Assembly (NCBI GenBank): GCA_949361645.1
Contig: OX442425.1
Location: 6,885,622 to 6,949,621, forward strand
Direction: 5' to 3'
Source of the DNA: Spongilla lacustris
Lineage: Eukaryota; Porifera; Demospongiae; Spongillida; Spongillidae
Length of the DNA: 64,000 nucleotides
Within the stretch, counting starts at the first letter, position 1. Each line of letters opens with the position of its first letter. The notes under the pieces were generated by a model that saw nothing but the letters and a program-made list of their open reading frames with translations, was not told the origin of the DNA and did no database searches. Of this stretch, positions 11,841 to 36,321 are shown one piece after another. A program made the position numbers and the translations under genes.

Positions 11841-13693
11841 GATGGAGTGTGTGGGAGAGGGACGGAGAGAGGGAGGAGGGAAGGAGGAGGGAGGGAGGGA
11901 GAGAGGGAGGAGGGGGAGGGAGAGAGGGAGGAGGGGGAGGGAGAGAGGGAGGAGGGGGAGGGAGAGGGAGGAGGGGGAGGGAGAGGGAGGAGGGGGAGGG
12001 AGAGAGGGAGGAGGGGGAGGGAGGAGGGGGAGGGAGAGAGGGAGGAGGGGGAGGGAGAGAGGGAGGAGGGGGAGGGAGAGAGGGAGGAGGGGGAGGGAGA
12101 GAGGGAGGAGGGGGAGGGAGAGAGGGAGGAGGGGGAGGGAGAGAGGGATGAGGGGGGAGGGAGAGAGGGAGGAGGGAGGTAGGAGGGAGGGAGGGAGGGA
12201 GAGAGGGGGAGGGAAGGAGGAGGGAGAGGGATGAGGGAAGGAGGGGGAGGGAGGGAGGGAAGAGGGAGGGAGAGAGGGAGGAGGGAAGGAGGGAGGAAGA
12301 GAGGGAATGAGGGGGGGAGGAGGGAGGGAGAGAGGGGGAGTGAAGGAGGATCCAAACAATATTAACACACATCTAAGCATATCCACAATATGCATATTTA
12401 CTGGTAGCATCACAAACACACACACACAGACAGATGGAGTGTGAGGGAGAGGGACAGAGAGAGGGAGGAGGGAAGGAGGGGGAGGGAGGGAGGGAGGGAG
12501 GGAGGGAGAGAGGGAGGGAGGGAGGGAGGGAGGGAGAGAGGGAGGGAGGTAGGAGGGAGGGAGGGAGGGAGAGAGGGAGGAGGGAGGGAGATAGGGAGGA
12601 GGGAGGGAGATAGGGAGGAGGGAGGGAGATAGGGGGAAGGAGGGGGAGGGAAGGGGGAGGGAAGGGGGAGGGAAAGAGGGATGAGGGAAGGAGGGGGTGG
12701 GAGGGAGGGAGGAGGGAGGGAGAGAGGGAGGAGGGAAGGAGGGGGAGGGAGGGAGGAAGAGAGGGAATGAGGGGGAGGGAGGGAGAGAGGGGGAGTGAAG
12801 GAGGATCCAAACAATATTAACACACATCTAAGCATATCCACAATATGTATATTTACTGGTAGCATCACAAACACACACACCGACAGATGGAGTGTGAGGG
12901 AGAGGAAGGGGGAGAGGGAGGAGGGAAGGAGGGAGGAGGTACAGAGGGTAAGAGGGAGGAGGGAAGGAGGGGGAGGGAGGTAGGATGGAGGGAGGGAGAG
13001 AAAGAGGAGGGAGGGAGAGAGGGGGAGGGAATGAGGGGAGGAAAGAGGGATGAGGGAAGGAGGGGGAGGGAGGGAGGAGGGAGGGAGAGAGGGAGGAGGG
13101 AAGGAGGCGGAGGGAGGGAGGGAGGGAGGGAGAGAGAATGAGGGGGAGGGAGGGAGGGAGGGAGGAGGGAGGGAGAGAGGGGGAGTGAAGGAGGATCCAA
13201 ACAATATTAACACACATCTAAGCATATCCACAATATGTATATTTACTGGTAGCATCACAAACACACACACACACACACACAGACAGATGGAGTGTGAGGG
13301 AGAGGGACGGAGGGAGGGAGGGGGGAGGGAGGGAGAGAGGGAGGAGGGAAGGAGGGGGACAGAGGGAGAGAGGGAGGAGGGAAGGAGGGGGAGGGAGGTA
13401 GGAGGGAGGGAGGGGATAGGGAGGAGGGAGGGAGAGAGGGGGAGGGAAGGAGGGGGAGGGAAGGAGGGGGAGGGAAGGAGGGGGAGGGAAGGAGGGATAA
13501 GGGAAGAAGGGGGAGGGAGGGAGGGAGGAGGGAGGGAGAGAGGGAGAAGGGAAGGAGGGGGAGGGAGGGAGGAAGAGAGGGAATGAGGGGGAGGGAGGGA
13601 GGGAGAGAGGGGGAGTGAAGGAGGATCCAAACAATATTAACACACATCTACATGTAAGCATATCCACAATATGTATATTTACTGGTAGCATCA

Positions 13694-13731
<38 letters not shown>

Positions 13732-13950
13732 GATGGAGTGTGACGGAGAGGAAGCGAGAGAGGGAGGAGGGAAGGAGGGGAGGGAGGAGGGAATGAGGGA
13801 GGGAGAGAGGGAGGAGGGAAGGAGGGCGAGAGAAGGAGGGGGAGGGAAGGAGGGGGAGGGAAGGAGGGGGAGGGAAGGAGGGGGAGGGAAGGAGGGGGAG
13901 GGAAGGAGGGGGAGGGAGGGCGGGAGGGAGGAGGGCGGGAGGGAAGGAGG
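10966..13950. repeat. 3-kb polypurine (GGGAGGGAGG)n block with a higher-order unit
   Basis: Runs of GGGAGGGAGG/GGAAGGAGGGGGAGGGAAGG are interrupted seven times by a conserved ~120-bp spacer. The spacer contains GGATCCAAACAATATTAACA, CATCTAAGCATATCCACAAT, TTTACTGGTAGCATCACAAA, an (AC)n run and AGACAGATGGAGTGTGAGGG. Spacers lie near 11018, 11408, 11735, 12340, 12796, 13187 and 13613, giving higher-order periods of about 330-605 bp. Purine bias on the plus strand is nearly complete outside the spacers. Open frames up to 446 codons here (PPSLPPS-type) are artefacts of the pyrimidine strand. Confidence 0.95.
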
Positions 13951-14310
13951 GGCTGTTCCTCTCGGCTATGTCGTTTAACCCCAGACACTATTAACACACA
14001 CACTAGGCTGTTTCTCTCGGCTATGTACTTTAACCCCCGACACTTTTAACACACCCACTGGGCTGCTTCTCTCGGCTATGTACTTTAACCCTTGACACTC
14101 TTAACACACTCACTGGGCAGTTTCTTTCGGCTATGTCTTTTAACCCCTGACACTCTTAACACACCCACAAGGCTGTTTCTTTCGGCTATGTGCCTTAACC
14201 CCTGACACTCTTACAAAGACCACACCCACAGGACCCTTTTTGCCGCTAGGTTGATTAACCCTTCGAACTCTTACAAAGACCACACCCACAGGGCTATTTT
14301 TGCCGTTAGG
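13951..14310. repeat. 64-bp tandem array, right part
   Basis: The unit seen at 10440-10965 resumes at CTCGGCTATGTCGTTTAACC and runs about five more copies, becoming diverged towards 14310 (CTTACAAAGACCACACCCAC variants). Confidence 0.9.
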
Positions 14311-16423
14311 CTGATTCGTTTCCGCTAAACGCGAAGGTCGGGCTAAGCCTAACTAGAACACCTACAAGACCATTTTTATACTCCGCACTTGCGCAATGTA
14401 GGCCACACCAACACGACAAATTGCTTTTAGAGCATCCTTGCAAGCCAAGCAACACACATTCACTTCACAACTTACGGAAGGTTCTAAATGTTTAGTAGCG
14501 TAGTGTGTAGCTCGAGGGAGGGATCCTGCCGAGGCGTCGCGTGAGCTTTAAGAGTCTGGGAACGAGTAACGCAGTCAATTAATTTTGCGCATGCGTATGT
14601 TGTATTTAGGTTTTTGAGCTACAAAACGAGAGTTTTAGCACCCAAAAATACAGGACTAGTCTTTTTATAAGCTAACTACTATGCGGCGTTCATAAAATAA
14701 CATGTTGTTGTAAATATAGTTAATTAATTTTAATTAATAATTAGCCATTTTGAAAGTATGATAAATCATAAAAAAATCAGGAAAATATATTGGTGAAATC
14801 AGAATTTTAATATCATCATCCTATAGTAACTTATTATTCATGTCCTCAATTGCTGGCCATGCTCCTACATGCGGTATATACAATTCTGAAGGGCATTACT
14901 ATGATTACGCTTCTAAAAAACAATTGAAATCAGTGATATTCGTACAATTGGCTGTCAGTATACTGGCTTACTGTGTGTTCTGCATTATGTCATAACTGAT
15001 GTGTGAATCAGTTGTACCATTCAGTTAAAACATGCATACATGCTTGAGTCTTTTTTTTTAAGTTGCAGCTGTCAGTCTCAGTGGACAAGACGTTTCCGTA
15101 TTTAAGTATTAATTGGACAGCCAGCAGTCAATTATACTGAGCTTTGCCAGTCTCCTCTTTATATGTTCCTCCTCTGCTGCGGATGAATTTGTGTTGCTAC
15201 TTTTTGATTTCAGTACCATTTCCCAATAATTTCTGGAAGAATATAGGTAAAAGGTTTGTACCTTCGTTTGTGACTGTGCTTAGCCTGAGAGATAGATCAG
15301 TTTTAAAAAATAAAATTAAAAACATTAAACACTACAGTCAAGGCAATGCCGCTAGGCCTAGCTAATACGGCATCTTTGGGCCAAACTTATTGTAGGGAAA
15401 AAAATCTACTGAAGTGCTAGACACGTTTCTGGATCCTGGCATGAATCGGAGCATGATGCGGATCGCTCGACAAACTCAACAGGTCAAGTTTCTTATTGCT
15501 CAGATGCAGCGCTGCTTCCCCGCAGTGTCTAGCTATACTTGTAAACATCGGATTCCTCGTCGCACTACATTGTGTCATGTCACATGACTGCCACGCCCTA
15601 ATTGATTAATTTATGCGTGTGCATAGCCATAGGGTCTATAGGTGTGTGTGGAGTTATATACGTACCTTATTTGTACATGTACAAACCAATCCAAGCTCAC
15701 TTGTTGTTCAGAATTCAGCCATACATATAGTGTAATTCAACAGTATTAAAGTAAGGGCAACTGTTTAGTAACATGCACTGTGTTTATTAGTGTATAATAT
15801 ACTACACTAGCAGTAAGTTTATTGGTTATTAAATTGGTGCAACCAATATACAATCCATAAGCACATTGATTGAAGTATGATTGCATGTAATATGGATAAA
15901 TATGAAGAGCATAACAGATCGGATGATTGAGCAAGTGGCACATCTATGTAGCATGCATTTGCATATTTCGAAGCATCCACGCATTGTGCTTTAATTAGCT
16001 AGGAGAGCTAATGCCTCCAGCCGTTGGGCTTGCGCTGACGCGCCTGTGGCACCATGCATGCAAGCGTATGGACCTTTCTCCTTCCCATCAATGTATGGAC
16101 CTTGAAATGAGACCAGACAGCGAATGTGTTTGTGCTGCATGCGTGAATCTCAAAAGTTCCTCGGGATTGTATTCCCACATACAGATCCGGGTTTGAGCCG
16201 CTGAGCAGATATATATATATATAGTATAGGAAGCCGATGGAGATGATTTACATGCTTCGTTGTTCGTCATTGTAACGTTACGTAATGAATGATTGACATT
16301 TAAAAGCCTGCCAGGCCGGCCTCATGCTGGTCGGACCTATAGCCGACCTACGGCAGCCCTGTGTGTACATTACCACGAGATCACCAGTTGATGTTGTGAA
16401 GCATGGGCACTAATTATAATTAG
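14311..16423. other. No gene recognised; one diverged transposon end at about 16306-16362
   Basis: AT-rich unique sequence with only short open frames. At 16306-16362 the run GCCTGCCAGGCCGGCC...CGGCAGCCCTG resembles an end of the MITE family found intact at 36608-37433. A short (TA)n run lies at 16208-16223. Confidence 0.45.
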
Positions 16424-17199
16424 CCGGTGTCATAGGGTATACGGTCCGGCCCAATTTTCGGTCCGGCGGACCGTATTCCCTTAGGGAATACGGTCCCCCC
16501 CGGACCCAACTCCCTAGGGAATACGGTCCCCCGGACCGAGTTCCCTGGTTGTACAAAACCAATTAACCGGACTCAATTCCCTAGGGAATTGAGTCCCCCC
16601 CCCCGGACCGTATTCCCTGGTTTTAAATACATGCATATTCCACCCCTTGCATTCACGTAAGAGCTGGCATGCACATTTGGTTCGAAAAGCAAAAGCCAAT
16701 GATCGCAGGTCGTCAACTATATAAGCAGCTTCTGTAACAATTAATTAACTGTTTTCTTCAGTCTGTAACAATGAACTGTTTTCTTCGATCGGTCTGGGAT
16801 GCTTATTCTAAAACTAATTTGTTATACAAATGTATATTTACATGTATATTTATACTAAGTTGTTACTATTTATATATGTTCCCATTATGATTTGGTTCGA
16901 AAATGATCGCATACAGGTCGTCAACTATGCATGCAGCTTCTGTATCAATTAACATGCACTGTTTTATATTATCAAATCGTGTGAACACCAAGTGCAGACG
17001 AAGTAGAATAAATTTAATAGAAATAAAAATATACACATATATCATAATAGTCAACTGAACATAAGAGAGATGAGGGTACTGGATAAATCTCAATTCAGTT
17101 CATACCTGTAAAAAAGAAAATAAAACTAGTACACCTCAGCCATTCATATTGTTTAGAGAATGATGCATAAGTGTTTTTCAATCATGTGCATGATAAAAA

Positions 17200-17560
17200 G
17201 TGAATTTCACAGACAAATAACGCTGCTCGTGTGCCCAGATATTTTCTGCAGAGGGGGAGGTAGGAAAAAGAAGAGGGATGAGAAGAGAAGTGAGAAGAGG
17301 TAAAGGGACACATAGCATGGACCCTCAACAACTTGGTCCTTAATTAGTGGTTAACTCGACCTGGCACACTCTTTAAGTGTGACTGCATACTTCCTCTATA
17401 CACCTGTGTCAGGAGAAAAAGAAATGGGATGAGATAGGAATGAGTGGGGGATAATAGTCAAGAGACATGCTGATATTGAGTGTACTCAATTTTGTACCTA
17501 ATTAAATCAGCCAAAAAGTGAATTTCACAGATAAATATAAGCTTGGCGGCATCAATTAAT
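17200..17560. repeat. Repeated short block inside the transposon
   Basis: AAAAGTGAATTTCACAGA plus CAAATA occurs at about 17198 and again at about 17512 with similar following sequence. No coding function seen. Confidence 0.55.
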
Positions 17561-17844
17561 ATTGCTTGTGTCTCCGGGGTCTTTTTAGTCTTGAGTGTCA
17601 CTGTGTATTAGACACATGGCATTAGCAAGATAGCTACTTGTTGCTGTATATGATTAAAGCCATGCTTAAGGATTACAATAAAACTGAATAATTAACTGTT
17701 TTAGTGGTGTTGTATGGGCTGGATATCTTTGTGTAGGTTTGATCGAAAATTTACATATCTTTGTAGGGACAGCGTCTCTTTGTAATATCCTCACATGTCT
17801 TTAAGCCATCTGGCTTGTCTTTGTGTGCACGTAAAAATACATGC

Positions 17845-18215
17845 CTACATATATGTCATCTGAGGGTAAGTGCAAATAAACATGACACACTGACCTTAAA
17901 TAGATTGATTCCCTCCAGTGGAAACACTCAGTCGCCAATCCTTGTCTTACAGGTGCATATACATACAGGTGTATGTCATCTGAGGGTACGTGCAAACACA
18001 CTGACCTTAAAAATTCCTACCTATGAGAACACATGATCTCCAATCACCTTGGAGAGGTGGGCATCTACACCCTATAAGAATGCAATACATATACATCATC
18101 TGAGAGTAAGTGTAAACACACATGACACATTGACTTTAAATTAACATACTGATTCTCTCCAATAGAAACACATTGTCACCAGTCTTCCTCCGAGAGTTGT
18201 GCATCAATAAGAATG
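17845..18215. repeat. Tandem repeat, about 120-bp unit, 3 diverged copies
   Basis: Units share TCATCTGAGGGTAAGTGCAA, CACACTGACCTTAAA and a CTCCAGTGGAAACAC-like block. They begin near 17857, 17976 and 18096. They lie in the non-coding left part of the Ginger-like element. Confidence 0.8.
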
Positions 18216-20134
18216 CACCTTTGAAACACACTGAAAGAACAGTTTTCCATCCTCCCCCTATTACTAGTACCCATATTAGAGCCCAGTAAAAACTTAGACT
18301 GCTAGAAAACACAGCAATGGGGAGTTATCGCCAAATCTATGTGACCAACACACTCGTATTCACCGTAGTCTGTTCATTGATTGTGAAGCTAGGAAGGAGC
18401 GTTAATAGGAATGGACCAAACTGACTAGATCTCTACCGGGGTAACGGTCATGAAACGATTTAAAAAAGAACTAGAATTCACTGCAAATAGCAATCTATTC
18501 TTACCTAAACCTGTGATATACTGCTACGAATCGTCGATATCAATCCTGCCGCGCCAGTATAGCAATCAACTTTCTCGCTTCTCTTTCCATGCTCCAGAGG
18601 GTGAAAACACTATGTATAGAATTGCTCAATAACTTTTATGCCCATACCATAGTAAGGCTTCTATACCACTTATAGTGCACGAATAACAAGCCTTAATTAG
18701 CACCTTGCACCAACACAGTTTATCCCGCCCATGATTCAGGAATATAATAGGCCTATACAGGGGACAGTAGAAGGAAAGATTGGAGTTCAGTGATCCACTC
18801 CAACAGTATGACTGTCAGTTCAGTTGCATCAATATCCTACCTGACATATACTAGCAGACACTACATGTACAGTGATAGGGGAGAGTAGCTGAACTGGTAT
18901 TAGGACGTGCAAGCGATGTTGGCTAATCTAGTGTACGGCTACAAAATGAAGAATGAAATCCCACTTATGTCAACGATGTACACACATGTATATGTGCTAT
19001 AAAGTTTGCGACATGAACCATCGTAGTTGCTGGCTTGCACTAATGGATTGTACTGATGCACATATAAAAATATGTTGCGCTCATAGACAAACTGCATAAA
19101 AGATGAGAGACACATGTACAAGATGGTTATCAGTGTATGAATTGTATTAAGCATAGCATTTGTCAAATATTACATGTATACAGACCTTATATATTTAACT
19201 TGCTAAATGTAGGTCTGTATATAATATTTGCGATAATATCCGAAATCCCTTATTTCCTAAATTGGTGCCTACATCACCAATTTAAAACCACGTGCATGCG
19301 CGTCACGTAAGACTGAGAACAAGAAGGCCGTGGAATGGTAGGTTATGTTATGAACGTCTGAGACTGAGCACTCATTGTTGTACTTAAAATGTAGCACTGT
19401 TGTTTTCTTTTTCAGTGCATGTGTCAGTATAGTAAGAAATTGCATTGTACTCCATGCAGGAATATAGAAAAGATGTGAAGGAACGCTAGCTGAAGTGGGT
19501 ACAGTCGTATCGAAAGGACAGGACGTACCCTGCATGCATTATGCGCCGCTACACAGAGTCAGAGAATTGGCTGATACGAAAGCGTTCGACGGACTTCTCG
19601 CTAAGCCATGACGATGTTCTGCTGTATGTGGGAGGGAAGAACGATGATGCAATAGCGGTGCTTTTAACAGAAGATAGAACAAAGGCGTTTTAGTAGTATC
19701 ACGCGTCCAACAGTGGAGGCCATCAGGGAAGAGACCGCACCGAAGACAAATTGAGGCACTATTCTTTTCTGGTCGCACATGCATCTGGACATACGTCGTT
19801 TAGTAAGTGCATGCATACCATCAATACTCTCACACACATCATGCAGACGCACTGCATACATGTATTCTGTGCATGTGCATGCATTATAAGTCGCTTGTGT
19901 AATATATGTACCTCGTGCACCTAGGCCGGTGTTAGATGTGCAATGTTTTGGTCTTTTGGATTGTGTGTTGTATTCAAAATGATAATTTTGCATATGTGTA
20001 CACAATATGCGCAACACCATTATATACAGCACATCCGAAAACATTGCACATTATCCAGAGGTCCTAAGACAGGTCAAGGTGAGGCCTTAGAAAAAGGACT
20101 ATGACCATGCATGCTGCACAAAATCTCAATGCAG

Positions 20135-20708
20135 GTGACTGAATGTGATTCATGTCAAAGAACCAACCATTCAATCAAAGCCATCGCAGCCCATCCCCAT
20201 AACTGGCCTGTGGAACCTCTGGGGTGTGGATTTGATTGGTCCACTAAGATTTACATCGCGTGGCAATCGGTACATAATTGTTGTAACAGACTACTTTTCG
20301 AAATGGCCAGAAGCTGCACCATTGCAGCGCAATTTATGTAGCATCAGACATAATCACTTATCAGGGCAGTGAGTTTATCAACGAGTTAACATTTAATTAA
20401 TACAACTTTGCCAAAGTTATATGTTCCCACAGTCACACACAGCTGAAGATTCCTCCATATACACCCCCAAGTTCCCACACCATGCCATCCTTATATTGAT
20501 GTACATTTCTAAGCACTTCAATTCATGTTTTATGAATGACACACTCTGCATGGATCTCATTCCACAAAGCTGCAGAAAGATGTATTTGCGTTTCGAACTT
20601 TCCATGCAGGTTGTTGACTGCCTATGCTAGAAATCGATCATTGAATGACGTCAGCCTATCATCCACAATCTAATAGATTGTGTGAAAGAATGAATCAAAC
20701 AATAATAA
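20135..20708 (+). pseudogene. Integrase (DDE, gypsy/GIN type), at least two exons, frameshifted
   Basis: After an acceptor at 20134 the frame reads VTECDSCQRTN, the second half of an HHCC zinc-binding domain. A frame change near 20195 leads into LWNLWGVDLIGPLRFTSRGN and then VVTDYFSKWPEAAPL, the start of the integrase core with its first catalytic Asp in VDLIGP. Near 20350-20390 follows IITYQGSEFINELT, where the second catalytic Asp of the usual TDQG or TDNG motif is Tyr. A second exon near 20645-20708 reads TSAYHPQSNRLCERMNQT, including the third catalytic Glu. Cellular relatives such as KRBA2-like proteins share these motifs. The frame change and the Asp-to-Tyr change argue against activity. 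It lies inside the inverted-repeat element and would be its transposase. Confidence 0.75.
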
Positions 20709-21223
20709 GGTACCTCATATACACATATAATATTCAAATTATAATTGGACAGTTTACATGAAAATTGCTCTTTTTTAATAATATTATTATTATTAATGAA
20801 GCACAATTTTAGTGGAAACTGTTCCAATAATATAATTATTTCATTTAGGAAAGAGGTATTCGCGAATATGATTATGTTCTTCTGCCGTGCAACATTCCAA
20901 GCCACTGGTTTCTTGCTATATGTCTAATGCACTTCCATTCGTTCATGTATGTGGCTGATATACTGTATATGGCTTCCATTTAAGCTGTTGATGTCTTCAA
21001 AATGTGTGCTCGTATTTTGAATCAATTCAAGGCAAAACATTACAAATAATCAGGTATCTTAATAGTGGTGGTACAAGTATTGTATAATGTATCAGCAATG
21101 TGTACTATGCGAGGACTGGGAAATAGAAGGAATTTTGTGGATCATTTCACTTTATAATGTATGTCAGAGTGCACGGGGTGCACGTGAATGCTGTATCACG
21201 TTAATGCCATTTTATACATGTAG

Positions 21224-21277
21224 GCACCAGAACTAAAGCAAAAGAATCATTCAGACTGCGGCATCTTTGTTTGCAAG
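21224..21277 (+). pseudogene. Ulp1/sentrin-type cysteine protease exon (C48) of the transposon
   Basis: Between an acceptor (TGTAG) and a donor (GGTTGT) the frame reads PELKQKNHSDCGIFVCK. DCGxFVC is the catalytic-cysteine motif of Ulp1-family proteases, and the preceding Gln-Lys-Asn fits the usual Q..N pattern. Upstream His and Asp residues of the triad were not located. Further possible exons lie near 21590-21620, 21684-21770 and 21877-21974, the last ending with a stop, but they carry no motif I know. It lies downstream of the integrase on the same strand, so it is likely part of the same transposon coding unit. Confidence 0.5.
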
Positions 21278-22289
21278 GTTGTAATATATACCACATTATG
21301 TCCAAGAATGTCATGTTGAAACTTTCTTACCTGATCGGTGAGTGTGTAGCAGAGAATTTGCCTTTGAAATTTACTGTGTGTTATTTCACCAGCTTAATGT
21401 TGTTATTCAAAACTCACAATATTTAATTTTACACAGACAGTTCTGAGCGTCAGTCTTGGCTAGCAAAATGGCTTCTTCAGAGGTAAGCTATAAAGCACAC
21501 AAGTGATAATTGTGCTAGCACGCATTCAACCCCAACAGTCCACACGTCACATATAAGGCTGTTCAAGATATTATGCTTAGCCATGCTTGCAACTTCAGAT
21601 GTCATTACAGCTCTTCAGAAGGTAAATAGCACACAAATGATTAAAATACAACTGTTGGTTTTGAAACATTGACATACATGCAGGTTTTGGATCAGCAACT
21701 TGTCTCCATGTGTGAAGGAGTGCAAAGTGACTTGCCTTATCCTACAAAGTGTGAGGAAGTAGTACACAGTAAGCAAGACAATGTATAGAACATGCCAGTA
21801 GTTATAATCACTTTTTATTTCATATCATTACTTTTATATTATTGTTTTGGGGTTCTCCAAAGCTATACATATAAAGATTTAGTACCCAGTTTTAGACAAC
21901 CAATTCCAGAAGTGAAGCCAGTGGAACCCCTGCCAGAGAGGTGCTTCTATGAAAATCATACCAAAAAAAACTAAAATTGTGGAAATTCCACCCTACATGT
22001 ATGTCAACGATTAAGCCAATATTGTGTTGATACTAACATTCTTGTCAATTTTGATTTAGTGACATGAAGATTACATTGAAGTGTATTGTTCAAATATGCT
22101 CTGAAAAAGAGGTTTGTTTTCCTACAAAGAATGCATACAACAAATTATTCCATATGAACTTTTTATTATCCTGAAGGAAGTTTTAAGAACAATCTGTCAG
22201 TAGACAACAAGTCAAAATCATGCTTTAGAACACTCTTCATGCCAAGAACAGAAGAAAGGAGCACAGCTGCCTCCAATTAAACATCTGAT

Positions 22290-22550
22290 GTCGTGAAAGA
22301 ACTTCTGTCTTGTTTTTAAATTGTTTTCATTATATAACTTCTGTCTTCTTGTGTTTAAATTGCTTTCATTATATAAATTCTGTCTTGTGTGTAAATTATA
22401 AATTAGCTATTCATTATAATATATACATTAAACATCTGATGCCGTGAAGGAACTTCTGTCTTTCTTTTAAATTGCTTTCATTATATAACTTCCAAATTAT
22501 AACTTCTGTTCTGTGTTAAACTGAATTGTTTCCATTATATAAATTTGTCT
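22290..22550. repeat. Short tandem repeat near the right end of the transposon
   Basis: About four to five diverged copies of AACTTCTGTCTT plus TTAAATTG(C/T)TTTCATTATATAA. A second repeat, GGTTGCGATTTCGGTGAG, occurs at about 22558 and 22617. Confidence 0.7.
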
Positions 22551-22870
22551 GCCTTAACGGTTGCGATTTCGGTGAGAATCGTTTTCCCGTTTTAATTATA
22601 ATTACCAAACGCTAACGGTTGCGATTTCGGTGAGGATGACTTCTCTTTTTAAGTATACACGCTATGATTACCAGTGGTTGTCAAAATCAAATCTCCTTTC
22701 TGTCAGGGAATTGAGTCCGCCTCCTCCCCCGGACTGTATTCCCTGGATGTACAATATTTTACACGGACCGTGTTCCCTAGGGAGTTGGGTCCGGGGGGGA
22801 CCGTATTCCCTAAGGGAATACGGTCCGCCGGACCGAAAATTGGGCCGGACCGTATACCCTATGACACCGG

Positions 22871-23188
22871 CACTAACTGATAGATGCAGAACAAAATGAC
22901 TTAACAACTAAAAAAGCACCAGGATACGTTCCCAACAAACAGGCTTGAACTGCCAATGCTCCAGTTGTCTAGGTATCGACTTCATGTAGAAGTCACTGAC
23001 ATACATGCACGAAATTATCCCATGTCAGAATGAATGATGCACAGCAGTAATGCAACCCATGCCACTTGCTGACAACCAGTATTCATGGTTGAATACACTG
23101 TACAATGTTTACTGAAAACACATGCACAACAAAACAAAACACAACAACAAAAACAATGAAAACACAGAAAAACATTCAGTGCTAGAGC
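22871..23188. other. Intergenic, 3' side of NEDD1
   Basis: No gene recognised. It contains the 3' untranslated region of NEDD1 (minus strand). I see no AATAAA on the minus strand within about 100 bases of the stop, so the poly(A) signal is unassigned. Confidence 0.4.
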
Positions 23189-35541
<12,353 letters not shown>

Positions 35542-36321
35542 TATATCTACACAGACACACGTTTAAGAGAAGTAACACGGTTAGTTACCGGTAGTGACCT
35601 TGGCCAGAGTCAGCTTACGCGCCTGGCTGGCCCCGAGTACAAAAATAAATACACATCACACGCATCACACATGCGTACACGTACAGCAATAACACTACAC
35701 TTTGCCAAACGTCTAAATAACTCACCTTATCGCACAAATGCATTTACCCGCCATTTACCTAGCCAAGGTTAATTTTAAATTAGTGCGTTATTTAAAAATT
35801 AACCGGATACTGTACTAAGTACAAATAGCTTACGTTGTGATTGAATATGAACTTCTGCAAGTGATTTTGATTTTTCATCGTGGATTTACTAGTAGTAGTG
35901 GCTAGGTTTATTTAATTTTATTATTATTATTATTTTGCAACACATCATCAGTACATTCACATAAAATATGAGTCTATTGTGCAAGTAGAAGGGCTTCTCT
36001 TGACACCAGGTCAACAAAAGGTTGCGTAGTAGACATATAATGGCCAAGGTGAGAGCGAGCTCCTCGAATGTAGGCAAGACGGCATCTCAACGAGACAACG
36101 TGCCATACTTCATGATGCATGCAGTGACTATTCTATGTACATGTGGTATACGTTCATGACGATAATTATAAACGATTGCATTATGGCAAATAAATTAATT
36201 AATTAATGTTCTCGTACCCAGACCCAATGTACGTAATGATTATAAAGTACTGATAATCGTTAAGTGCATTTGGACTCTGGGTACGAGACAACAACACTAC
36301 GGTGTTCTTAGGTAGAAACTG
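35542..36321. other. NEDD1 upstream region, no gene recognised
   Basis: This is the putative promoter of NEDD1 (minus strand). I see no TATA box at a sensible distance. The start codon lies just upstream of AAGATGGCG (about 35508-35516), a YY1-like motif on the coding strand. An ATT-repeat occurs near 35920. Near 36215-36290 GTACCCAGA and TCTGGGTACGAGA form a short inverted pair. Confidence 0.4.

Larger units (their letters stand above)
16428..22866 (+). mobile_element. 6.4-kb Ginger-like DNA transposon
   Basis: The left end starts TGTCATAGGGTATACGGTCC and the right end, in reverse complement, starts identically. The two agree over about 104 bp with one clear mismatch. Both ends are flanked by CCGG (16424-16427 and 22867-22870), a 4-bp target duplication. 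The termini are rich in inner palindromes such as GGTCCGGCGGACC and TTCCCTAAGGGAA. The plus-strand interior encodes an integrase of the gypsy/GIN type (20135-20708) and an exon with a Ulp1-type protease motif (21224-21277). Ginger elements are integrase-encoding DNA transposons related to LTR-retroelement integrases. From memory, they start TGT and make 4-bp duplications, often CCGG, which fits. The integrase frame has at least one shift and a changed catalytic Asp, so this copy is probably inactive. Confidence 0.75.

Noticed and set aside
10864..14003. Long open frames up to 446 codons rich in Pro, Ser and Leu
   Set aside because: They follow the (CCCTCCCTCC)n strand of a polypurine block, occur in several frames at once and have no domain or splice logic.
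20111..20372. Integrase as a host KRBA2-like gene
   Set aside because: It sits between near-perfect inverted repeats with CCGG flanks and is frameshifted, so a transposon origin is more likely.
16428..22866. Maverick/Polinton identity for the large inverted-repeat element
   Set aside because: At 6.4 kb it is far too short. The ends start TGT, the duplication is 4 bp rather than 6, and no polymerase or capsid genes were seen.
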